Origin: JAVVTQ01 sp036653595
GTDB lineage: Bacteria; Bacillota; Clostridia; Oscillospirales; Ruminococcaceae
Length of the DNA: 13,414 nt
Direction: 5' to 3'
Assembly: GCA_036653595.1 (NCBI GenBank)
Contig: JAVVTQ010000041.1
Span: 1-13,414, forward strand
Positions 6,815-13,171 of this stretch are shown piece by piece. The first letter of the stretch is position 1. Every line of letters starts with the position of its first letter. The position numbers were made by a program, and so were the translations under genes. The notes under the pieces are model-generated. The model worked only from the letters and a program-made list of their open reading frames with translations, did no database searches and was not told the DNA's origin.

Positions 6815-7622
6815 AGATATAACCTTTGGACAGTATGTCTTTCGGAAATCCTCCATACACAAGCTTGACCCGCGCTTTAAACTGATAGTCACTGTGGTTT
6901 ACATCGTGTTGCTTTTTGTTTTATCCACGCTTGAGTGCGCGACTTTTGCTTTTCTTTTCATGGTGTGCATGTATTTTGCCGCCAAAATCCCTATAAAAAT
7001 GCTGTTGCGCAGCTTGAAGCCGATATTGCCGATAGTCATATTTACGGCTGTGCTCAACACGTTTTTTGTCGGAGGAAGAGATGTTCTGGTTGAGTTTTGG
7101 ATAATCAAAATAACGGCGCAGGGTCTGTACTTCGCGGTGCTGCTGTCGCTTCGAATTATCGCGCTTCTCGCGGCGTCGTCCCTTCTGACATACACGACTT
7201 CGCCCATTGAGCTGACGGACGCAATCGAGAGATTGCTCTCTCCGTTTTCAAAAATCGGTGTGCCCGTTCATGAGCTTGCGATGATGATGACAATTGCACT
7301 GCGCTTTATCCCCACGCTCATCGAGGAAACCGACAGAATTATGTCTGCTCAAAAATCGCGCGGAGCAAATATCGACACCGGCAAATTCGTTTCGCGCGTA
7401 AAGGCGCTTATACCGATACTTGTACCCTTGTTCATTTCGGCCTTTCGTCGCGCAGACGAGCTTGCGCTTGCTATGGAGTGCCGCTGCTATCACGGCGGTG
7501 AGGGGCGCACACGCCTAAAACAGCTCAAATTCAAGACGATTGACATTTTTGGAATTGTGGTTTTTCTCATATTCGGGACAGCCATGTTTTTCCTTTCAAA
7601 ATTCTCTTTGCAGGTGATGTGA
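6807..7622 (+). CDS. ecfT: ECF transporter transmembrane component EcfT
   Basis: EcfT is the membrane scaffold linking the EcfA ATPases to S components. The 271-residue product begins MLKDITFGQY, the family's usual start, followed by the IHKLDPRFKL segment and hydrophobic stretches at about 26-42, 44-60, 72-86, 108-128 and 246-265. The two cytoplasmic coupling-helix motifs are recognisable as QKSRGAN (182-188) and AMECRCYHG (222-230), corresponding to the xRx small-residue motifs that dock on the ATPases. I chose GTG 6807 over GTG 6798 because AGAGGG (6793-6798) would be correctly spaced only for 6807 and homologues start there. The start overlaps the ecfA2 stop by eight bases (GTGCTTAA). Confidence 0.93.
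   Translation: MLKDITFGQYVFRKSSIHKLDPRFKLIVTVVYIVLLFVLSTLECATFAFLFMVCMYFAAKIPIKMLLRSLKPILPIVIFTAVLNTFFVGGRDVLVEFWIIKITAQGLYFAVLLSLRIIALLAASSLLTYTTSPIELTDAIERLLSPFSKIGVPVHELAMMMTIALRFIPTLIEETDRIMSAQKSRGANIDTGKFVSRVKALIPILVPLFISAFRRADELALAMECRCYHGGEGRTRLKQLKFKTIDIFGIVVFLIFGTAMFFLSKFSLQVM
7612..7618 (+). promoter_or_regulatory. Shine-Dalgarno that decides the truA start
   Basis: AGGTGAT, an exact part of the sequence complementary to the 3' end of 16S rRNA, lies in the last codons of ecfT. Five bases separate it from the ATC at 7624, which is exactly where TruA homology begins. There is no ATG, GTG or TTG in the truA frame between the in-frame stop at 7615-7617 and GTG 7699, and that GTG has no such site in front of it. 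Confidence 0.6.
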
Positions 7623-7623
7623 A

Positions 7624-8358
7624 ATCAACTATTTAGCAACAATAAAATTTGTCGGCACTGCATATCACGGCTCTCAGATTCAGGAAAATGCGCTGACGGT
7701 GCAAGAGGTCTTCCAAAATGCCCTAAAGCGCGTTTTGGGCTATCTGCCTGATATAAAGTGCTGCTCGCGCACAGATTCGGGCGTTCATGCAAATGCGTTT
7801 TGCATCAGCTTTTTCTCGACAAAGGACATGGACACATTAAAGATGTGCATGGCGCTCAACATGGCGCTTCCCCGCGACATTGCCGTCGTCGACTGCAAGC
7901 TTGTGCCGGACGATTTTCACGCGAGGTATTCGGCACTCAAAAAGCAGTATGTCTACAGGGTTTACAATGCGCGCGTTATGGATCCGTTTCAATACGGGCG
8001 TGCCGCCCATATAATCGCGCCGCTAAACGAGCGAAAACTCGATAGAGCGGCAAAGCTATTTATCGGAGAACACGATTTTTCTTCATTTTGCTCAATCAAA
8101 TGCAAAAAAGGCAATACAGTTCGCACCGTCTACAGCTTTGACGTCACGCGCAGCAAAGATGAGGTGCTGTTTTGCGTCGAGGCTGACGGTTTTTTGTATA
8201 ATATGGTGCGCATCATGGTCGGCGCACTGCTCAACACAGAAAGCGGCAAGCTGTCGGAGCAGCAGCTTTGCGAGTATCTTTATGGCAGACAGCGCGACAA
8301 CCTGCTCTTTACGGCGCCGGCAGAAGGATTATATTTAAACAAGGTGACTTATGACTGA
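7624..8358 (+). CDS. truA: tRNA pseudouridine synthase TruA, apparently with an ATC start codon
   Basis: TruA isomerises uridines 38-40 in the anticodon arm of many tRNAs. Read from 7624 the protein has 244 residues, the normal family length, with the conserved opening NYLATIKFVGTAYHG (2-16), the catalytic SRTDSGVHA motif with Asp51, FHARYSALKKQYVY (98-111) and the C-terminal FLYNMVRIMVGALL and APAEGLYL blocks. All conserved blocks are intact. However, the codon at the expected start is ATC, and the first conventional in-frame start, GTG 7699, would delete about 25 residues including the YHG substrate-binding strand. The ATC is correctly placed behind AGGTGAT (7612-7618), one base after the ecfT TGA, so coupled initiation at ATC is plausible; a sequencing or assembly error from ATG is the alternative. 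The 3' end overlaps the next gene by eight bases. Confidence 0.87.
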   Translation: MNYLATIKFVGTAYHGSQIQENALTVQEVFQNALKRVLGYLPDIKCCSRTDSGVHANAFCISFFSTKDMDTLKMCMALNMALPRDIAVVDCKLVPDDFHARYSALKKQYVYRVYNARVMDPFQYGRAAHIIAPLNERKLDRAAKLFIGEHDFSSFCSIKCKKGNTVRTVYSFDVTRSKDEVLFCVEADGFLYNMVRIMVGALLNTESGKLSEQQLCEYLYGRQRDNLLFTAPAEGLYLNKVTYD

Positions 8359-9529
8359 GCAACGCGATGAAATAGCGACTGCACGCAGAAAAAAACGTGC
8401 AAAATACAGAGTGCGCAGGCTAAAAACTCTCGCGGTGGCTGTGGCGCTGATTTTGCTGGTGCTTTTTGCTGTGGACATTGTCACATCTACCTCGCTTGAG
8501 GATATAACCGACTACTTCAAATGTGCTTTTTCCGACTCGCGGGACTATCCGTTTGAAACAACAAAATCCGCACCGCACAGAAGCGAGCAGCTCTCGATGG
8601 CCTACGCACTGCTGACAGACAGAGAGCTTGATGTTTATTCGAAACGCGGCGGTCTGCTGCAAAGCTATGAGCACGACATGTCTAATTCGCGGATGGAGAC
8701 GTCTGCAAACAGAGTTTTGCTATACAATGCGCTCGGCAAAAATATCGTTGCATTGTCCAGAACATCGGTAATTTCGGAGTTTTCGACCGAGAGGCAGATT
8801 ATCAGCGCCGACATTTCCCCAAACGGCACGATTGCCGCACTTGAGCGCGGCGACAGATACACGTGCCAGCTCGAGGTGTTTGAGGGCTCGCGTTACTCAA
8901 AAATTATGACATGGTACGGCTCAAAGGGTTTTCCGCTTTTCGTCACATTTGCAGACAATTCGCGGCTGGCATACGTAGTGACAATCGGAGAAAAAAACGG
9001 TATGATAATATCATACATATCGGCGATTGATGTAAAATCGGAAAAAGAGCTCTTTACCACACAAATCGACGGCATGGTGCTGAAAATATTCAGCCTGAGG
9101 TCAAACTATATCGTGGCCGTTACCGACGTCGGGCTATGCGAAATTTACGCAGACGGTGTACAGAGCGGCGTCGAAGCTTATGGTCAGGCTCCCCTGATAG
9201 CGGCGCAGAGCGACAACGGGCATGTTGTTTTGGGCTTCGGCGACAACAGCAGACCCCAAATAAACTCTCTGAGAGTGTTTGACAAAAGTGCAAAGCTTTG
9301 CGCGGAGATACCCGACTGCGAAACAATTAAAGATATATACGTCGGCTCTGACAGGTTTTACATTCTCGGCGACGGCACCGTGAGCGAATATAATTTTAAG
9401 GGTGAGCTGAGAAAAAAATACACCTGCGACAAATCGTCGTTGAGAATTATGAAATTCAGTGATATAATTATTATTCTGCCTACAAGTGTTCAGCATGCTG
9501 TGGAGGCAACGGAGGAGGGAAAGCAATGA
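8351..9529 (+). CDS. DUF5711-like single-pass membrane protein with predicted beta-propeller ectodomain
   Basis: No known function. The 392-residue protein starts with a strongly basic cytoplasmic stretch (residues 11-25, many Arg/Lys), one transmembrane helix at about 26-45, and a large domain of about 340 residues likely outside the membrane. That domain is built of repeated short beta-strand patterns with WD/PQQ-like blades, e.g. ISADISPNGTIAAL (151-164), FVTFADNSRLAYVV (197-210), IAAQSDNGHVVLGF (283-296) and the closing ILGDGTVSEYN. This size and topology fit the DUF5711 family of Clostridia, as I remember it; I cannot verify by search. It begins within truA (ATGACTGA overlap, AAGGTGA at 8341-8347) and overlaps cvpA by ATGA, so it is co-translated with envelope genes. 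A sensory or scaffold role at the cell surface is inference. Confidence 0.75.
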   Translation: MTEQRDEIATARRKKRAKYRVRRLKTLAVAVALILLVLFAVDIVTSTSLEDITDYFKCAFSDSRDYPFETTKSAPHRSEQLSMAYALLTDRELDVYSKRGGLLQSYEHDMSNSRMETSANRVLLYNALGKNIVALSRTSVISEFSTERQIISADISPNGTIAALERGDRYTCQLEVFEGSRYSKIMTWYGSKGFPLFVTFADNSRLAYVVTIGEKNGMIISYISAIDVKSEKELFTTQIDGMVLKIFSLRSNYIVAVTDVGLCEIYADGVQSGVEAYGQAPLIAAQSDNGHVVLGFGDNSRPQINSLRVFDKSAKLCAEIPDCETIKDIYVGSDRFYILGDGTVSEYNFKGELRKKYTCDKSSLRIMKFSDIIIILPTSVQHAVEATEEGKQ

Positions 9530-10113
9530 ACTATATTTATGACGCTGTGATAATTGTTGTGCTGCTTGTCGGAATATGGTCCGGCTATCGCAGAGGACTG
9601 CTAAGCTCGCTTATAAGCCTCGGGGGCTTTATTATATCAATTTTGGGTGCGATGTGGCTTTCAAACAGGTTTGCGGCTTCTGTATATGAAAAATATGTCG
9701 CTCCGAAAATTTCCACAGGACTTCTCGAAAAGTTTGCTTCGTCAGAGGCCGCAAAGCCGTTTGTCTCGCAAGGAGCACAGGCTGTCAGCGACGCCCTTGA
9801 CGCAATGCTCACCAAGCTCGTTGAAGCGCTAATCTTTATAGTGGCCGTAGTCGTGCTGTTTCTGCTGATAAGCCTGATTGCAAATGCGCTCAAGCTTTTC
9901 AACAAAATTCCGATTCTCGGTGCCGCAAATAAAATCTTAGGTGCGGTCATCGGCGTGGCACAGGGTCTGATAGTGTGCTACCTATTGGTCACAGTGGTTG
10001 CCCTTATGATAAAGACGGGCAGCGGGACAGGTATTTTCAGCGAGAGCATAGTCGCAAAGACATTTCTGTTTTCATTTATCTACAGATATAACCCACTGAG
10101 ACTTGGTATATAA
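9526..10113 (+). CDS. CvpA family membrane protein
   Basis: The 195-residue protein has four predicted membrane segments: about 4-20, 25-45, 99-122 and 135-162, with an amphipathic, polar stretch (50-98) between the second and third. The early pattern DAVII...GIWSGYRRGLL followed by a glycine-rich second helix (SLGGFIISILGAMW) is the CvpA/colicin V production family signature. CvpA proteins have been tied to envelope integrity and colicin V export in Proteobacteria; the role in Firmicutes is not established. It starts inside the stop of the preceding gene (ATGA) behind a strong GGAGGAGGG (9511-9519) and ends 27 bases before pgsA. The placement between a surface-anchored protein and a phospholipid synthase suggests an envelope task (inference). 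Confidence 0.86.
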   Translation: MNYIYDAVIIVVLLVGIWSGYRRGLLSSLISLGGFIISILGAMWLSNRFAASVYEKYVAPKISTGLLEKFASSEAAKPFVSQGAQAVSDALDAMLTKLVEALIFIVAVVVLFLLISLIANALKLFNKIPILGAANKILGAVIGVAQGLIVCYLLVTVVALMIKTGSGTGIFSESIVAKTFLFSFIYRYNPLRLGI

Positions 10114-10140
10114 TTTAAAAAAGCGTTTGGAGATAACATT

Positions 10141-10707
10141 ATGATTTCGATACCGAACATGATTTCAATAGCGAGAATTATCATGATTCCGTTTTTTGTC
10201 GCCAGCTTTATGACGGGAAATACTACGGCGGCTGCCATAATTCTCGGCGTGTCGGCTGCGTCTGATTTGCTGGACGGATACATTGCCCGCAGGTTTAACA
10301 TGGTGACGGAGCTGGGAAAGATGCTCGATCCCATAAGCGATAAGCTGACACTTTTTTCAATATGTGCAGTTATGATCGTAAAATACCCCGCGCTTTTGCC
10401 GCTGTTTTTGCTCTTGATTATAAAAGAAATCCTGATGTTTTTCTTCTCAATAAGACTGCTTCGCAGAAATCTTCGCCCGACGGCCGCAAACATCTATGGC
10501 AAGATTGCCACCTTCGCTTTTTATGCGGGGATGTTCGCGATTGTTTTATTCGGCAATATGTCAAATAATGTCAGGCTGATAATTTTGGTCGGCGTTGCTA
10601 TACTAATGATAATTGCGTTCATATCTTATGCACAAGTTTATGTTACTCTGATGAGCGGCTACAAGAAATCGCTTGAGCAGAAAGAGAAAAAGGGAAATAA
10701 CGTATGA
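10141..10707 (+). CDS. pgsA: CDP-diacylglycerol-glycerol-3-phosphate 3-phosphatidyltransferase (PgsA-like)
   Basis: Membrane enzyme that transfers a phosphatidyl group from CDP-diacylglycerol to glycerol-3-phosphate, the committed step to phosphatidylglycerol and cardiolipin. The 188-residue product carries the complete CDP-alcohol phosphotransferase motif: Asp42, Asp45-Gly46, Ala49-Arg50, Gly59, Asp63 and Asp67 with exact spacing. The opening ISIPNMISIARIIMIPFF and about five to six hydrophobic segments fit PgsA; a cardiolipin-synthase-type member of the same superfamily cannot be fully excluded. The ATG follows GGAGAT (10129-10134) with six bases between. The C-terminus is a charged tail (EQKEKKGNNV) and its stop overlaps the ClpE start as ATGA, which is an unusual coupling for pgsA (more often near rimO/cinA/recA). 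Confidence 0.88.
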   Translation: MISIPNMISIARIIMIPFFVASFMTGNTTAAAIILGVSAASDLLDGYIARRFNMVTELGKMLDPISDKLTLFSICAVMIVKYPALLPLFLLLIIKEILMFFFSIRLLRRNLRPTAANIYGKIATFAFYAGMFAIVLFGNMSNNVRLIILVGVAILMIIAFISYAQVYVTLMSGYKKSLEQKEKKGNNV

Positions 10708-12980
10708 TTTGTTCCAAGTGCAAAAAGAGGCCGGCCGTTGTGTTTATGACACGCATGGACGGCGAAAAGACAATAAACGAAGGACTTTGCCTTGTATGTG
10801 CCAAAGATCTTGGCATAAAACCGATTGATGATTTGATAAAGAAGTTCAACATAAGCGAGGATGACCTGGAAGCGTTCTCCGACCAGTTTTCCATGCCCGG
10901 AGATGAGGATGCGGTGGAGGGCGAAGAGCAGGACTTTGAGACAGGCGGCTCGCCCACATTTCCCAACATATTTTCGCAGTTTCTAAACCAGAACAATGCG
11001 AGTGAAACAAACGAGGATACTAAAAAGGACCGCAAAAATCAAAAGGATGACAAAGCTAAGGAGTCAAAGCGCAAGTTTCTCGACACCTACTGCGACAACC
11101 TGACGAAAAAAGCAAAAGAAGGCACCTTGGACAGAATTATCGGGCGCGACAAGGAAATATACCGCACGCTGCAAATTTTATCGCGCCGTCAAAAAAACAA
11201 CCCATGTCTTATCGGCGAAGCGGGTGTCGGAAAGACGGCGATAGCTGAGGGCATTGCTCTTCGGATAGAATCGGGAGATGTGCCGCCGAGAATGCTCGAC
11301 AAGGAGGTCTATCTCCTTGACTTGACGTCGCTTGTTGCAGGCACTCAGTTCAGGGGTCAATTTGAAAGTCGAGTTAAGGGCCTGATCAACGAGGTCAAAA
11401 CTGCCGGAAATATAATTCTCTTTATTGATGAGATACACAATTTGACTGGTGCGGGCGATGCCGACGGCGCGATGAGTGCCGCCAATATACTAAAGCCGGC
11501 GCTCTCTCGCGGTGAGATTCAGGTTATCGGCGCGACGACCTTTGCCGAATACAGAAAGTATATTGAAAAAGATCAGGCGCTTGAACGCCGTTTTCAACCG
11601 GTCAAGATTGAGGAACCTTCAATCGAGGACACTGTGGAGATGCTAAAGGGCATCAAGGATTACTATGAAAAATACCACAGGGTCAAGGTCAGCGACGCCA
11701 CAATAGAGCTTGTTGTTGCGCTGTCCGAGCGCTATATATCCGACCGCTTTTTGCCTGATAAGGCAATCGATTTGCTCGACGAATCCTGCGCCTGCACGTC
11801 AATACGAAGCCATGAGCTTGCGCAGTACGATGAGTTTGCAAAGAAGCTGGCGGCTCTTCTCGAGGAGGAGAGGTTGGAGAGCGAAAAAGAAACCGTCGAC
11901 TACGAAAAAATTGCCGAAATTAAAAGCGAGACTGCAAAGCTCGACAAGAGCATGCACGAGCTTATGCCTGTCCTGAACGCGCTGGAGGTCACAACAGATG
12001 ACCTTGCAAAAGTCATAGAGCTGTGGACAGGAATACCTGCGAATAAGATTCAGGCAAACGAATACAAAAAAATAGAAAATCTCGAGTCTGAGCTTAAAAA
12101 GCGCATAATCGGTCAGGACGAAGCGGTAAAAGCCGTTGCAAATGCAATTAAGCGCACCAGAGTCGGACTAAACAAGCGCAGACGGCCGGCTTCATTTATT
12201 TTTGTGGGGCCGACAGGTGTCGGCAAGACCGAGCTTGTAAAAGTGCTTGCAACTGAGCTCTTCGACACAGTTGAGCCGCTAATACGCCTGGACATGTCCG
12301 AGTTCATGGAAAAGCACGCTGTTTCAAGGCTTATTGGTTCGCCTCCGGGATATGTCGGCTATGACGAGGCCGGACAGCTGACGGAAAAGGTGCGCCGCAA
12401 GCCCTACAGCGTGATACTCTTTGATGAAATAGAAAAGGCTCACCCTGACGTCATGAACATTTTGCTACAAATCCTAGACGAGGGACGTGTGACGGACGCG
12501 CAGGGCAGAACAGTCAGCTTTGAGAATACGGTTATCGCAATGACCAGCAATGCCGGCTCGGGTGACAAGACAGGGCTTTCGGGCTTTGGAATGACACTGG
12601 GTGAGATGTCAAAGGAAAAAACACTGAAGGCGCTCAATGATTTTTTGCGCCCGGAATTCATAAGCAGGGTAGATGAGGTCATTGTCTTCCAACCATTGAC
12701 TGCCCAAAGCCTAAAAACAATTGCGGCGCTCATGCTCGACGAGATGCGCGAGCCGCTACTCGAAAAGATGGTTTTGTTCGAGTATGACGACAGTGCGCTT
12801 GAGACGCTGACAACCTTGTCAGACGGCGGAAAGTATGGAGCCAGAGACCTTCGAAGAACGATAAGACGCAGTGTCGAGGACAAGGTCGCCAACCTGCTAG
12901 TCGAGCAAGGAGAGCATCCGCCCAAAAAAATTGTCGTCTCCGCGAAGGACGGTTCAATCGAACTGCTGACGCAGGAATAA
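10704..12980 (+). CDS. clpE: ClpE-like Hsp100 ATPase with N-terminal zinc finger
   Basis: Double-ring AAA+ unfoldase that feeds substrates to ClpP or disaggregates proteins. At 758 residues it lacks the Clp_N repeats of ClpC/ClpA and instead opens with a four-cysteine zinc finger, CSKC (3-6) and CLVC (29-32), the hallmark of ClpE. A low-complexity acidic then basic linker (about 50-125) follows. AAA1 has GEAGVGKT (171-178), ILFIDE (238-243) and ERRF arginine fingers (294-297); a middle coiled coil with UVR-like pattern spans about 375-420; AAA2 has GPTGVGKT (502-509), VILFDE (570-575) and sensor 2 GARDLRR (712-718). The ClpP-docking tripeptide position reads S-G-F (626-628). No ctsR, mcsA/B or CtsR heptad repeat is seen nearby. 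The start overlaps the pgsA stop (ATGA) behind AGGGA (10691-10695). ClpC-type naming is also possible in automated annotation. Confidence 0.92.
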   Translation: MICSKCKKRPAVVFMTRMDGEKTINEGLCLVCAKDLGIKPIDDLIKKFNISEDDLEAFSDQFSMPGDEDAVEGEEQDFETGGSPTFPNIFSQFLNQNNASETNEDTKKDRKNQKDDKAKESKRKFLDTYCDNLTKKAKEGTLDRIIGRDKEIYRTLQILSRRQKNNPCLIGEAGVGKTAIAEGIALRIESGDVPPRMLDKEVYLLDLTSLVAGTQFRGQFESRVKGLINEVKTAGNIILFIDEIHNLTGAGDADGAMSAANILKPALSRGEIQVIGATTFAEYRKYIEKDQALERRFQPVKIEEPSIEDTVEMLKGIKDYYEKYHRVKVSDATIELVVALSERYISDRFLPDKAIDLLDESCACTSIRSHELAQYDEFAKKLAALLEEERLESEKETVDYEKIAEIKSETAKLDKSMHELMPVLNALEVTTDDLAKVIELWTGIPANKIQANEYKKIENLESELKKRIIGQDEAVKAVANAIKRTRVGLNKRRRPASFIFVGPTGVGKTELVKVLATELFDTVEPLIRLDMSEFMEKHAVSRLIGSPPGYVGYDEAGQLTEKVRRKPYSVILFDEIEKAHPDVMNILLQILDEGRVTDAQGRTVSFENTVIAMTSNAGSGDKTGLSGFGMTLGEMSKEKTLKALNDFLRPEFISRVDEVIVFQPLTAQSLKTIAALMLDEMREPLLEKMVLFEYDDSALETLTTLSDGGKYGARDLRRTIRRSVEDKVANLLVEQGEHPPKKIVVSAKDGSIELLTQE

Positions 12981-13004
12981 CGAACGAAAACAATTGATTT
13001 TACT

Positions 13005-13037
13005 AAACCGGATCGGGATTACCCCGGTCCGGTTTTT
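13005..13037 (+). terminator. Strong intrinsic terminator ending the operon
   Basis: A 13-bp stem with one G-U wobble, AAACCGGATCGGG (13005-13017) paired with CCCGGTCCGGTTT (13023-13035), closes a five-base loop and runs into TTTTT (13033-13037). It lies 24 bases after the ClpE stop and is the only convincing plus-strand terminator between 581 and here, so the upstream genes could share one or two long transcripts. Confidence 0.93.
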
Positions 13038-13042
13038 AAATT

Positions 13043-13071
13043 TTGACAATAATACACGAATTTTGTTAAAT
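13043..13071 (+). promoter_or_regulatory. Candidate promoter 1 for the 3' regulator
   Basis: A perfect TTGACA (13043-13048), 17 bases, then TTAAAT (13066-13071, four of six matches). It starts just after the terminator, so it would launch a new transcript with a leader of roughly 95 bases before the TTG start at 13172. Confidence 0.5.
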
Positions 13072-13072
13072 G

Positions 13073-13101
13073 TTGTATTATTTTATGTGAAATGGTATGA
13101 T
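13073..13101 (+). promoter_or_regulatory. Candidate promoter 2 for the 3' regulator
   Basis: TTGTAT (13073-13078), 17 bases, then TATGAT (13096-13101) with an extended -10 TG at 13093-13094. The -35 is weak but the extended -10 is good. It overlaps the downstream side of candidate 1, so either or both may be used; start would be near 13108. Confidence 0.5.
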
Positions 13102-13123
13102 AAAATAACAAAATACTCCCATG

Positions 13124-13164
13124 TGTGAGGAAAACGGCGATAAATCACAGGTGGAGATGTGAGG
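13124..13164 (+). repeat. Direct TGTGAGG repeat with a complementary TCACA between
   Basis: TGTGAGG occurs at 13124-13130 and again at 13158-13164, 34 bases apart. TCACA at 13145-13149 can pair with the TGTGA of either copy, giving two mutually exclusive small hairpins. The second copy includes most of the likely Shine-Dalgarno (GAGGGA, 13161-13166) of the following gene. Stems are only five base pairs, so chance is possible. Confidence 0.35.
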
Positions 13165-13171
13165 GATAGTT

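Noticed and set aside
7617..7622. ATG at 7617 as the truA start
   Set aside because: It is in the ecfT frame and followed directly by TGA; it does not lead into the truA frame without a frameshift.
9099..9106. AGGTCAAA resembling half of a CtsR heptad repeat (also near 11391)
   Set aside because: CtsR operators need a tandem repeat; neither copy has a second heptad, and both lie inside coding sequence away from a promoter.
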